Shown piece after piece: positions 1-8,574 of a stretch of 32,479 bases of DNA (the first letter of the stretch is position 1; each line of letters starts with the position of its first letter). The stretch comes from a virus, in the IMG/VR virus record IMGVR_UViG_3300032315_000591, positions 1 through 32,479 of that record. One strand, given 5' to 3'. Position numbers and translations under genes: made by a program. The notes under the pieces are model-generated. The model saw only the letters and a list, made by a program, of their open reading frames with translations, did no database searches and had not been told where the DNA came from.

Positions 1-2
1 AC

Positions 3-110
3 ATATCAATGACTGAATTGAATGATTTTATTGGTGATAAGAATTTTGTAAATATCCCAACAAAATCCCAATTGAATGTCGTTGGAGATATGATTAATGT
101 CAGTAGCTAA
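3..110 (+). CDS. C-terminal end of an unknown phage gene (partial at the left edge)
   Basis: An open frame enters from the left edge and stops with TAA at 108-110, overlapping the start of the next gene by 14 bases. The visible tail is about 35 residues and contains SMTELNDFIGDK and a final VVGDMINVSS. It carries no motif that I recognise. An ATG at 9-11 lies in frame, but the frame is open to the edge, so the true start is probably outside the window. The overlap with the hub gene suggests a baseplate or tail gene of the same operon. Which one cannot be told from this fragment. Confidence 0.5.
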   Translation: MSMTELNDFIGDKNFVNIPTKSQLNVVGDMINVSS

Positions 111-2349
111 TCTAAAAGGTTTAGTAAATATTACAATTACTCATGGTAGAAACGATACTCAATGGGTATTGGTAAATAATGATTATTCTAGTGGATACTT
201 TGAACAAATATCTTTTGACGAAGGATTGGAACAAAATGTTCCTAGCGGAACACTATTACTGAGAGATCCCGGAGACATACTAAAAAACTTCAATTTTTCT
301 GGAAGAGATGGATTATCCGTAACCATAAATGACACAAATCCATTAGACCCAGATACATTTACTACGAGAACTTTTTTCTTCATAATATACCAGGTAAACC
401 ATGCCACTGATTATGCTGATAGAAATCAGCCAAGAATGGTAACATTAAAATTTATAGACCAACTATATTTTTACAATGAAAGAAGACCATTCATCTATGA
501 AGAAGATTTTAAATTAGTTTCTTCAAAAGAAAATTATGATGAAGAATCTTCGGGAGAAAAAGGATGGGCTAACGAAGCTATTAAGAAATTCTCTTCTATC
601 GGATCTCAGATAGATGGTTCTCCTTCTATATTGCCATATTATATTGATGCATCTAAAAATTATGCTTGGTTAAAAGAAAAACAACAAATTTATCCAAGCG
701 GAAGAAAAGTCGAGTTTGAAAATGTTTTAACTCTACTAAATTATCTTTCTTCAAATGCAGTAGATTCTACCAATTCTCCTAATTTTTTCTGCTGGAAAGA
801 TCTACATTCTTTTAACTTTATTAGTTACTCTACTATGGTTGGATTGCAACCATCTCTATCTTTAAAGACTGGTCTTATAGATGCTATTAGCAATGATGGT
901 TTTATAAAAATTAACTCAATAAGTGCCATGCCAAATCTTTCGTTTATGGAATTGGAAAACAATGGTGCATTTTCATCTTATTACGAAAGAGTAGATCCAG
1001 ATTTTAGTAATCCGTATTTTACCCATTCTGATGTGTCTAAGGGATATACGAAATATGCAGTCACATATGGATTGGGACTAAATTTTAAAAAGGGTGGAAG
1101 ATTATTTGGCATAGCTGCCGCAGATTTAGGAATAAGGGGATCTGTAGATCCCACTAGCACAGATATAACTAAAAATATAGAAACAGATATTATTCTAAAT
1201 GTTGCTGGAATAACTTCTATTAGTATTGCCCCTAAAAGATTCTATGATGATGGTCAATGGGGATATTTTGACGAGTCTTATTTTAATGATTCGTTATTGG
1301 AGCCATCCTATAGCATCTATACCGAACAGGGTATAACAATGAAATATCAAAGCACCAACAGAGTTGCATCTACTCTTTGGCAAAACATGTTTGATATAGA
1401 AGAACTCAATCCTGTTGTTGGTGTCACATTACAGATTGAATCAGAAATAACTGAAACCAATCCCAAAGGAAATTCGTATCAAGCCAATCTTAATTTTGTA
1501 AAACAATTTATACAAATAAGAAAAGACATAAATGAAGCCAGAAATGAATATTATACTTTAAGAGAGCTAAAAGAAAGATGGAATGTTTTTAAGTATGTTG
1601 TTTGTTGCATGGCCAATGGTCACGAAGCTTTCTATGCAGTAATTTTAGGAGCAACCGCAGCAGACGGAAGCGACCAAATACTAATAGATCCAGAACCAAC
1701 AAAATCTAAAGCCTTTAAGTATGCTTGGAAAGAAGTTGAATTCATGCCCAAGGAATACGAGGGCATATCTGGTTCTGAACCAGTTTTCGTGTATCCCGAA
1801 TTTGGTGTATCTGGTGGAGTTTATGGCTGCACATGCGGAGAACCAGAAAACTTGCCAAATGGTACTAGTGTAACGGGGATTACTTTTTCTAATTCACATC
1901 CATTTTTTAATATCTTTATACCTAACGGAGCAAGATCCGGTGGATATGCTGGTATAAATGCAGGATTCACAGCATTTTATCCAGCAGGGTCAACTTTTGT
2001 TAAAGTAGCTGTAGACCCTTATTTCCCCGCATTCAATGTAAATGAATTGACAAATTATGAATTGAGCGAAACCGGACTAAGAAGAAAGTATGTCGGGCCG
2101 GGTATAAACATGGATTCCCAGACATTCCCAGAAGGAAATAAACTAATCCCTATTGGTTATATGCCTTCATATGATGATCCATGCAAACATCAATATCATG
2201 GTCAAGTGGTAAGAATGTATCAAATACCATTAAAAACTCTTAAAGGTTTGAGTTTGTCGCAGGCAGATATGAATGCAACACCAGTGATGTATGTTTTTGA
2301 TGCTCAAAATGCGATAGAAGGTCAGTGCGAAGAATGTTTAGAGGGATAA
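97..2349 (+). CDS. gp27-like baseplate hub protein, enlarged
   Basis: Product of 750 residues, probably the trimeric baseplate hub at the tail tip (T4 gp27 role). Residues 35-135 follow the gp27 N-terminal pattern: a short strand with LLLRDPGDIL, a conserved hydrophobic strand (FFFIIYQVNH), and a segment ending NERRPF that corresponds to FGRPF of T4 gp27. Residues 205-250 (ENVLTLLNYLSS then FFCWKDLHSFNFISY) match the gp27 region around its second tube-like domain. The homology is remote and rests on my memory of the T4 protein. T4 gp27 is about 390 residues, so the remaining ~450 residues are additional. They include CC near residue 503 and a Cys/Gly-rich part (GCTCGEP) near 575. The part matching the gp27 C-terminus is missing here and appears in the next gene. 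Confidence 0.65.
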   Translation: MSVANLKGLVNITITHGRNDTQWVLVNNDYSSGYFEQISFDEGLEQNVPSGTLLLRDPGDILKNFNFSGRDGLSVTINDTNPLDPDTFTTRTFFFIIYQVNHATDYADRNQPRMVTLKFIDQLYFYNERRPFIYEEDFKLVSSKENYDEESSGEKGWANEAIKKFSSIGSQIDGSPSILPYYIDASKNYAWLKEKQQIYPSGRKVEFENVLTLLNYLSSNAVDSTNSPNFFCWKDLHSFNFISYSTMVGLQPSLSLKTGLIDAISNDGFIKINSISAMPNLSFMELENNGAFSSYYERVDPDFSNPYFTHSDVSKGYTKYAVTYGLGLNFKKGGRLFGIAAADLGIRGSVDPTSTDITKNIETDIILNVAGITSISIAPKRFYDDGQWGYFDESYFNDSLLEPSYSIYTEQGITMKYQSTNRVASTLWQNMFDIEELNPVVGVTLQIESEITETNPKGNSYQANLNFVKQFIQIRKDINEARNEYYTLRELKERWNVFKYVVCCMANGHEAFYAVILGATAADGSDQILIDPEPTKSKAFKYAWKEVEFMPKEYEGISGSEPVFVYPEFGVSGGVYGCTCGEPENLPNGTSVTGITFSNSHPFFNIFIPNGARSGGYAGINAGFTAFYPAGSTFVKVAVDPYFPAFNVNELTNYELSETGLRRKYVGPGINMDSQTFPEGNKLIPIGYMPSYDDPCKHQYHGQVVRMYQIPLKTLKGLSLSQADMNATPVMYVFDAQNAIEGQCEECLEG

Positions 2350-2359
2350 GGAAATAACG

Positions 2360-3157
2360 ATGTCAAAAAATGTATTTTTGAATAAAAATATAGCAACCAC
2401 TCAGGTTCATATAAACTTTATAGATGAAGATCATATTGAACCTAAAGATTATATGTGCGCTAATCCCTTGGCCATATACGGATCATTTCCAAGAAATACT
2501 GATGAGTGTTTGGAAAAATTTTTTCCTGGCTATACGCAAAATTCAGATTTAAATGAGATGGTTGCAAAATTAAGACCATCAAAACCTTCTATAGCTTCAG
2601 ATATGGATAGCGGTCTTCCCATTTATGAAGAAGATTCTGAACCGGAAGAATGTGAATTGACTTGTGCATTTTCTGATACGAAAATGTGCGATAAAATTGA
2701 TCAGAGATTGGGAGAAACTTTTTTAGGGTGCTACTATTCAGAACCAAATGCACCATTTAGCTGCGATTGTCCTTTTTTCGGAAAGGATTACCCAAAACTG
2801 CTTACCGCTGCATTAAAAAATAGTACATTCTGGAATACTCCTCTTGAAGTACAATTAGCCAGAAGAGCTTTTTTAGCGTTAATGAACGCTAGTAAAATTC
2901 AAGTTACGATTGATGGTACATTCAATGTAAGACCAGGATATAAAGTCTATATTAATGATATTCCCAATCAATATTCTGGGGGAGAACCAGGAAAATTAAA
3001 TGGTGATTGGATAGTAATGGCAATCAATCATAAAATATTCAAAGATAGGCATCAAGAAACAACACTAACTTTAATGAGGGCTTATACAAATTCAAATATA
3101 GGGAACATTAGCACTAGAGATACTTTTATCGATCCAATCATAAATATTCAAAAATGA
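2360..3157 (+). CDS. Baseplate hub-associated protein with gp27-like C-terminal domain
   Basis: Product of 265 residues, ten bases after the gp27-like gene, with an AAGGAA ribosome-binding site. Residues 165-245 (VTIDGTFNVRPGYKVYI, then DWIVMAINHKIFKDR, then TTLTLMRAYTN) parallel the C-terminal domain of T4 gp27: a small beta domain reading GNFNLTPGVKIIF, then VDEVIHEL, then THLYMFTN. The N-terminal half has no family that I recognise. It is acidic and holds eight cysteines (residues 33, 50, 98, 102, 110, 124, 135, 137), six of them clustered at 98-137, which could bind a metal or form a cluster. The simplest reading is that the hub fold is shared between this protein and its neighbour. An independent tail-tip protein with a related domain is the alternative. 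Confidence 0.55.
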   Translation: MSKNVFLNKNIATTQVHINFIDEDHIEPKDYMCANPLAIYGSFPRNTDECLEKFFPGYTQNSDLNEMVAKLRPSKPSIASDMDSGLPIYEEDSEPEECELTCAFSDTKMCDKIDQRLGETFLGCYYSEPNAPFSCDCPFFGKDYPKLLTAALKNSTFWNTPLEVQLARRAFLALMNASKIQVTIDGTFNVRPGYKVYINDIPNQYSGGEPGKLNGDWIVMAINHKIFKDRHQETTLTLMRAYTNSNIGNISTRDTFIDPIINIQK

Positions 3158-3531
3158 GTTATCTAAAAGACATAAACATATTTGGATACATTGATGCCAA
3201 GGGAGATGTGGCTAAGGTATCTAAAATTGCCTTCACTAATCAGGCAGTAAAAAATTTATTAAATCTAAGAATTGGGGATTCCAGACTCTCAGATGATAAA
3301 TTTAAAAATAATATTGACGCATATAAATTTTCTACAGATTATGCAAAAAATATTAAAACTAATGTGTCTATAATATCCAGAGTCAAGAATAAGCTCAAAC
3401 AAATTGTAGATTTGACCGTAACTCCAACACAAGCAACAAAAACGGTTACTTTTGATGTAAGCTATACAATTTCTGATTCTATTTCAAAAAATTTACAGTC
3501 TTCTACATTTAAGTTCACAATAGATAAATAA
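3154..3531 (+). CDS. 25: gp25-like baseplate wedge protein
   Basis: Product of 125 residues (T4 gp25 has 132), a small baseplate wedge subunit that helps nucleate the contractile sheath. The middle (AVKNLLNLRIGDSR, then LSDDKFKNNID) follows the gp25 pattern of N-terminal helix, short-loop processing motif, and the region that in T4 reads SLLGIITTRKGSRPFDPEFG. The C-terminal half has the expected two strands, KQIVDLTVTPT and TFDVSYTISD. The ATG overlaps the upstream TGA as ATGA, so translation is probably coupled. Immediate adjacency to gp6 supports the call, because gp25 and gp6 join the same wedge core in contractile tails. Confidence 0.75.
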   Translation: MSYLKDINIFGYIDAKGDVAKVSKIAFTNQAVKNLLNLRIGDSRLSDDKFKNNIDAYKFSTDYAKNIKTNVSIISRVKNKLKQIVDLTVTPTQATKTVTFDVSYTISDSISKNLQSSTFKFTIDK

Positions 3532-3535
3532 TTTC

Positions 3536-5251
3536 ATGAATTATGAAATAAATCTTGTAGATCTGGATAAGGATGCGCTAAAAGCAAATCTAATAACCTA
3601 CCTCAAAGGAACCGATGTAGGAAAGCAATATGATCTAGACACTGATGGTACTGCCATCAAAATGCTAGTAGATCTTTTTAGCTATAATAGCCTTATTTGG
3701 ATGCATTATCTACATTTTGTTAATAAAGAATCCTTTATTTCGACTGCACAGAGAAGCGATTCGGTTTCAAAATTGCTTGAGGCTGTGGGATTTACTGTAA
3801 ACAATACAAATTCGGCCCTTTCGTTAGTTACTTTAACTAAAACTAATTCAAGTTTGGCCCAAGTAGATAGATTTGCTGTAGTAAGAGGCAGAAATACTGC
3901 AAATTCTCTACAAAATTTTTATTATGTGGATGAACTTAAAACTTTAGACTTTGCAACAACCCTACCCTTTTATGCCGGGACCAATCTTGTCCAAGAAGCA
4001 AAAATTAAAGTAGATTTACAAAATCAAGAATATAAAATTGAAAATGAAAGTGTGGATGTTCGCACAATCCGTGTTTCAGTCAATTCCGTGTATTGGACAA
4101 ATTTTACTAATAATCCACTACAAGACACAAATGAAAATTCACAAGTTTTCTTTGTAGTAAAAAAGGGAAAATATTACTATTTAAAGTTTGGAAAAGACTT
4201 ACAGACTGAAAATATTAATGCAATAGGCAAAAGTATAACTGGTGCTGATTCTGTTTTGCTATCTTATGTTGTATCATCTGGAGTAGAAGGTAATGGTGTG
4301 GTAGTAGATGAGTTTGTTTCGAACAACACAAAATCTGTTCCATCTGTTCTCATTAGTTCTACTACTTCTAGCGGGGGATACGACACCCCAGATTTAAATT
4401 ATTTAAAATATGTTGGTCCTAGATATTACGGATATCAGGGACTAATCACAAAATCTGATTATGAGGCTGCAATCGTAGCTTCTGGCTATCTATCCAGTTA
4501 TACTGATGTAGCAAATAACATAGCGGTATTTGATGGCCAAAATCACAACAATAATTATGGAAAGATCTACTATTCTATAATTGGATTTGATGTTGGTGAT
4601 GATGAAGTCGAAGCTATTACCACATTACTACAGAATAAGGCTGTATTCGGACTTAATGTTGAATATAAGGCCAGCGAAAACTTCGTAGGCTCTCTGACTA
4701 TATCTTGCACAAGAAATGGCTCAAAGACCACTAAGAGCGTAGGGCAATTAAGGAACGAATACGAACAAGCCATCACAGACGCATATGGTACTTTAAAATT
4801 CAATAATGCCATATCTAAATCAAATCTGATCACCTTGGCAACTGAAGTCGATCCCGGCCTGATTGTCAAAGATTCCAATATAACGATTACTGTTGCTAAG
4901 ACCATTAATTTGAATGAAAGTAAAGCAATTTACTTCTATAATCCAATATCAAGCATAACAACAGAGTTGGTAACATCTAGTCTATCAACCAGTTCCGTAA
5001 AATTTGTTTCTACATCAACTAATGTTCCAGAGCTAAATGGCTTCAAGTACATTGATGCAGTGTCATCAAATGGGACCACGGTAAAATCTAAAGTTGGAGT
5101 TTTCAATCCAACCACCGGATTCATATTGTTCTACGATGGAGTAACAGTATCAGAAGAGTTTGATCTAACAATTACTCCAAATACTGACCAGATTACTCCG
5201 ATTCAAAACATGGCAGTATCTTATGAAATCTCTAACATCTCAGTAACATGA
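3536..5251 (+). CDS. 6: gp6-like baseplate wedge protein
   Basis: Product of 571 residues (T4 gp6 has 660), the wedge protein that forms the inner ring of the baseplate and holds gp25. The N-terminus carries the family signature: a DGTAIKMLVDLFSYNS segment near residues 40-55, followed by HYLHFVNKESFISTAQRSDSV, then LEAVGFTV. This is the pattern of baseplate J-like and gp6 proteins (short helix with AYN, then a long helix with E-x-F-xx-A-xx-R-xx-V, then LGY). The rest is strand-rich and consistent with the family. The start is ATG at 3536 after a 4-base gap with no clear ribosome-binding site, and the 3' end overlaps the next gene as ATGA. Confidence 0.88.
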   Translation: MNYEINLVDLDKDALKANLITYLKGTDVGKQYDLDTDGTAIKMLVDLFSYNSLIWMHYLHFVNKESFISTAQRSDSVSKLLEAVGFTVNNTNSALSLVTLTKTNSSLAQVDRFAVVRGRNTANSLQNFYYVDELKTLDFATTLPFYAGTNLVQEAKIKVDLQNQEYKIENESVDVRTIRVSVNSVYWTNFTNNPLQDTNENSQVFFVVKKGKYYYLKFGKDLQTENINAIGKSITGADSVLLSYVVSSGVEGNGVVVDEFVSNNTKSVPSVLISSTTSSGGYDTPDLNYLKYVGPRYYGYQGLITKSDYEAAIVASGYLSSYTDVANNIAVFDGQNHNNNYGKIYYSIIGFDVGDDEVEAITTLLQNKAVFGLNVEYKASENFVGSLTISCTRNGSKTTKSVGQLRNEYEQAITDAYGTLKFNNAISKSNLITLATEVDPGLIVKDSNITITVAKTINLNESKAIYFYNPISSITTELVTSSLSTSSVKFVSTSTNVPELNGFKYIDAVSSNGTTVKSKVGVFNPTTGFILFYDGVTVSEEFDLTITPNTDQITPIQNMAVSYEISNISVT

Positions 5252-6003
5252 TTTTATTCTTTAATCCAACAATATCACAGACAGTTGGACCGACAGGAAT
5301 GAATATGACTGTCGGGGCTGAATATGCCATTAGTCAGCTAAAAGAATTATACGATTTTAATAAAATATTTAGAAGTGATCTAAATTTTAGATATTATGTT
5401 GAGAATCAATTTCCTCAATGGGTGCGGGATCAGGCAAAAAAAGATTCTGATGTTAAAATTATTGATCTGATTCAAGAATTTTATAATTTTTACTTCTCGA
5501 CAAACGGTTTAAATCTATATCCAAATTATGAGCATATTCAGAGCGTATTTTTCTCCAACCAAGAGGGATTACGATCAGCATATTCTTCTTTATTCTCAGA
5601 TTTTGATTTTGATGATTTTATTTCCACTAAGGAAGAAGAATTAAGAACATTTTTAATTTCTAATAAGAGTAGATTTATAGTCAATAAAGGCACAAAAACT
5701 TCATATGACTATTTTCTAGAAACTATATTTTCGGATGTGGAATACCAATTATTTAAGGGTATAGACGATACATTCGTGTTAAATGCCTCAGAGATGAATG
5801 AAAAAACTCTGACTGATGGTACTGATTACCAGGAATATTCCATCAAAATCCAAGCATCGATAGATGAGAAATACCAAGATGACTTCATTGCTATGTTGAA
5901 GCCTGTAGGATTTTATTTGAATCTTGCAGATTCTCCACAAGTTTTTGCTACAACAATATCTACAGTAAATAAAAATAAACCCCTATCTCTTTCTGTGTCG
6001 TGA
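5248..6003 (+). CDS. gp7-like baseplate wedge-associated protein, short form
   Basis: Product of 251 residues. Residues 35-75 (RYYVENQFPQWVRDQ, then KIIDLIQEFYNFYF) match a motif I know from T4-like phages at the N-terminus of large gp7-like wedge proteins, where a segment like NQLPEFVR is followed by FVEFLKAYYEWLE. The C-terminal part (YQEYSIKIQASID, then FIAMLKPVGFYLN) matches the strand and PxGF ending that also occurs in those proteins. T4 gp7 has over 1000 residues, so this would be a minimal version. Its location between gp6 and gp8 is exactly where gp7 lies in T4. ATGA overlap with gp6 implies coupling. The role in wedge assembly is inferred from motif and position. Confidence 0.6.
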   Translation: MILFFNPTISQTVGPTGMNMTVGAEYAISQLKELYDFNKIFRSDLNFRYYVENQFPQWVRDQAKKDSDVKIIDLIQEFYNFYFSTNGLNLYPNYEHIQSVFFSNQEGLRSAYSSLFSDFDFDDFISTKEEELRTFLISNKSRFIVNKGTKTSYDYFLETIFSDVEYQLFKGIDDTFVLNASEMNEKTLTDGTDYQEYSIKIQASIDEKYQDDFIAMLKPVGFYLNLADSPQVFATTISTVNKNKPLSLSVS

Positions 6004-6024
6004 TTTTAATAATAAATAAACTGT

Positions 6025-7860
6025 ATGACAACTCCAAATAAATCCGAAAAATTATACTCTTCAAGTGCGGTTGAATTCATTAAAGCTGCATTTAAGGAAG
6101 ATTATTATCTTGGATTCGGCGTTGGAAAAGCCGGATACGAACAATACACCAATAGATTATCAAAAGTAGCAGCCAATAATTCTATTTTTGGTAAACGAAT
6201 TTTACCCAACGATATAACTGCTGTTATTGATAGAAAAGACTGGGAAGCAAGATCGTATATTCCATACAATCCAGCTGTTAATATAACTGATAGCATTTGC
6301 TTTAATTCCACGAATGGCGGATTGTATCTCTGCGTTAAAGATCCTACATTCAATAGACAGAGCAAATTTGGTTCTGAAAGATCTAGATACAAGCCATCGG
6401 GAGATGCCGGGGTAATTACAGAATACCCGGACGGATATAGCTGGATTTTGATCGCAAAAGATTCATCAGCATATTTGTCCAACTATGTAAGAATTCGTGG
6501 TATTGATACCATGATTGAATTTAAAGGAATAACTGCTGACTCGGCTAGTCCTACCGGGACTACAGGCGGCGGGGGATCAACTGGTCTTAGCACTGGTACA
6601 TGTTGTCTTTATGCCAAAGTACCAATTGAAATAAATGGAGTTTGTTTAAATAAAGGCGATATTGTACAGGCATTTACCGTCCCAAACGAAGTAACATGCA
6701 GAATCTTTGGTAATCTTTTAGATTTGCAGCCAGTATTTAAGGCTTCTCTCTTAGGTGTCTGTGGTGGATTCTTCAATTACTCCGGTACTGCTGGATGCAC
6801 TCCGTGCGCGGAATCCCTCTCAAGTGTAACACCATTTGAAATTTTTAGTGATGTAATCAATTTTTATCCATCAACCAACATCTATAGAACAAATTATGAA
6901 ACGCAAAGCACTAATTTCAAATCCGGGGGATTAGTAAATGCTGCTTGGTGGGACGATCCAACTAAAACATACTATGTTAGCAAAGAAAATCCTCAGCTAG
7001 TTCTAGCTTATGACGGGACTATAGGAAATTTCAAGGCATATCTAAAAACAGAATATGTCGGTTCTAATTTGGGTTATAAGGTAATAGGCGTTATTACTCA
7101 AAACGAATTGAATGTAGATAACTGCGTCTATATCGAAGCAGTTAACATCGAATCTGGTGTAGTCGGATCAAGCCCAAACGGAGATTTCTCCGAATGTTTG
7201 GCAAATATAGAATTCGGCTTATTACCAGAATCTGGTGATGACTATTTGAATGTATATGGATTATTGCGTCCTAGTAAAATTGCTGTCGAAATGTCAATAA
7301 CCAAAACAGAAATGCAGCAATTAACCCCATTGACAATTAATCCTCAATTTGTGTTGGATTCCGTATTCATATCAAGGGGAATGAGATATCCAGATGGCAG
7401 AAAGGTTTCGACCTTATTAAATAGAGCATATAGCCCAAATTTAAAGAGAACATGTGCTAGAACGACTATTGCTAGTGTATCTGGATTGAGTGAAGCGTCT
7501 TTAATTTTTGATCCAGTATCATCTTCATCGAATTACTTTTCAAATAAATTAAATAGAACTAAAGCATCACGCTTCTCTGCTGATGATGTTGAACCAGCAA
7601 ATCCTCTTTCTTCATATAAGCTAACCAATGTCAGTGGTAGTGATATTTTAATCACCAGTTACGATTCATCCACATCTCTTACTGGTGGGTTAACACTCAG
7701 TTATGCAAATCCAGATAAAACATCCGGTTCACTATATCTGAGCACTTTGAACAAAGCAGAATTTAAGTTTGATGGGTGTGAAATAATTTTTGCTTCTGAC
7801 AGCACCATCGATACAGCGGCATCTACATATAAAGTAACATCAATATTTGATATATCATGA
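6025..7860 (+). CDS. 8: gp8-like baseplate wedge protein with large insertions
   Basis: Product of 611 residues, against 334 in T4 gp8. Residues 52-145 give the signature: IFGKRILPNDITAVIDRKDW, then YIPYNPAVNITDSICF, LYLCVKDP, and PDGYSWILIAK. These parallel T4 gp8 (VKVLPSMLDAVIPRRDW, FRINDIVVCNS, VYRCLDVP, GDGYVWEYLFEI). A stretch from about residue 175 to 275 looks inserted: Gly/Ser/Thr-rich, with eight cysteines and two CC/CxxC-like pairs. The C-terminal part (residues 395-440, with VEMSITKTEM and NPQFVLDSVFISRG) resumes a gp8-like strand pattern. gp8 links gp6, gp7 and gp10 in the wedge, so the extra domain may be on the baseplate surface. Start is ATG at 6025, 21 bases after the upstream stop, with no clear ribosome-binding site. 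Confidence 0.75.
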   Translation: MTTPNKSEKLYSSSAVEFIKAAFKEDYYLGFGVGKAGYEQYTNRLSKVAANNSIFGKRILPNDITAVIDRKDWEARSYIPYNPAVNITDSICFNSTNGGLYLCVKDPTFNRQSKFGSERSRYKPSGDAGVITEYPDGYSWILIAKDSSAYLSNYVRIRGIDTMIEFKGITADSASPTGTTGGGGSTGLSTGTCCLYAKVPIEINGVCLNKGDIVQAFTVPNEVTCRIFGNLLDLQPVFKASLLGVCGGFFNYSGTAGCTPCAESLSSVTPFEIFSDVINFYPSTNIYRTNYETQSTNFKSGGLVNAAWWDDPTKTYYVSKENPQLVLAYDGTIGNFKAYLKTEYVGSNLGYKVIGVITQNELNVDNCVYIEAVNIESGVVGSSPNGDFSECLANIEFGLLPESGDDYLNVYGLLRPSKIAVEMSITKTEMQQLTPLTINPQFVLDSVFISRGMRYPDGRKVSTLLNRAYSPNLKRTCARTTIASVSGLSEASLIFDPVSSSSNYFSNKLNRTKASRFSADDVEPANPLSSYKLTNVSGSDILITSYDSSTSLTGGLTLSYANPDKTSGSLYLSTLNKAEFKFDGCEIIFASDSTIDTAASTYKVTSIFDIS

Positions 7861-8564
7861 CATACCCATTAGATAATAACCAATTTCCTCTCAGCAATTA
7901 TCCATACTCAAGTAGAGCATGGAGCAATAATGAGAATTTAGACCCCAAGAAAAACTACACTTCTGTAGGTTTCAAGCCAGGATCTAAATTACAAGCTTCT
8001 GAACTCAACGAGATTCAAGAAAATGCTATGCTTCAGCAAACATTGTCCTTGACAATGATGAAAGATTGGTTTACAGAACTACTAGGAAAGACCTGTGGCG
8101 GTCCTGCATGGGAAGGAGCAATGCCTCTGTTTCCTAAAACCCATCCTCTAGGTGGCACTTATCAAAAATTGGTTGGCTATACATTCTCAAGTGGAACAGG
8201 TGTTACAGTTACATTTAATTCTGGATGGTATTTACTGACTTTACCTTCGGGATTAAAACAATGGTTCCATCTAAATGCTGGGCAAACTGCATTTATTAAT
8301 CCAGTTTCATCTACTGAATATTACGCAGGAATTTCTTTTACTCAAAGCTATGCCAGTTGCTCAAGTGATTCTACTTTGTATGATACATCCAGTGGCTCTC
8401 CAGCAGTTACTATCTGCGGTGCTGATCGTCATCAATTAAGCTTTACAAGCGTTTCGATTACTGGTGCGTCTGGTTTTAATGACGCAACCTTTAATAAAGT
8501 ATTATCGCTCACCTTGACAGGATCTACTTTAGGAGTAAAATATATTAATGGTTTGACTATTTGA
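7857..8564 (+). CDS. Putative baseplate/fibre protein with LQASELNEIQ motif
   Basis: Product of 235 residues beginning as an ATGA overlap with gp8. The N-terminus (residues 30-60: KNYTSVGFKPGSKLQASELN, followed by EIQ) matches a motif that I know from baseplate-proximal and gp10/fibre-like proteins of tailed phages, where PGRALQARELNEIQ follows a short strand. The remainder is Ser/Thr/Gly-rich and strand-like, with a WF pair (residues 67-68) and cysteines near 79, 162 and 176, typical of a small receptor-region or fibre-attachment domain. It could replace part of T4 gp9 or gp10, which would lie here. No receptor-binding or enzymatic motif is visible, and the exact role is unknown. Confidence 0.5.
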   Translation: MTYPLDNNQFPLSNYPYSSRAWSNNENLDPKKNYTSVGFKPGSKLQASELNEIQENAMLQQTLSLTMMKDWFTELLGKTCGGPAWEGAMPLFPKTHPLGGTYQKLVGYTFSSGTGVTVTFNSGWYLLTLPSGLKQWFHLNAGQTAFINPVSSTEYYAGISFTQSYASCSSDSTLYDTSSGSPAVTICGADRHQLSFTSVSITGASGFNDATFNKVLSLTLTGSTLGVKYINGLTI

Positions 8565-8574
8565 GGTATAATTT

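Noticed and set aside
4570-4905. Minus-strand open frame inside gp6
   Set aside because: No motif or ribosome-binding site, and the opposite frame is a clear gp6 coding region.
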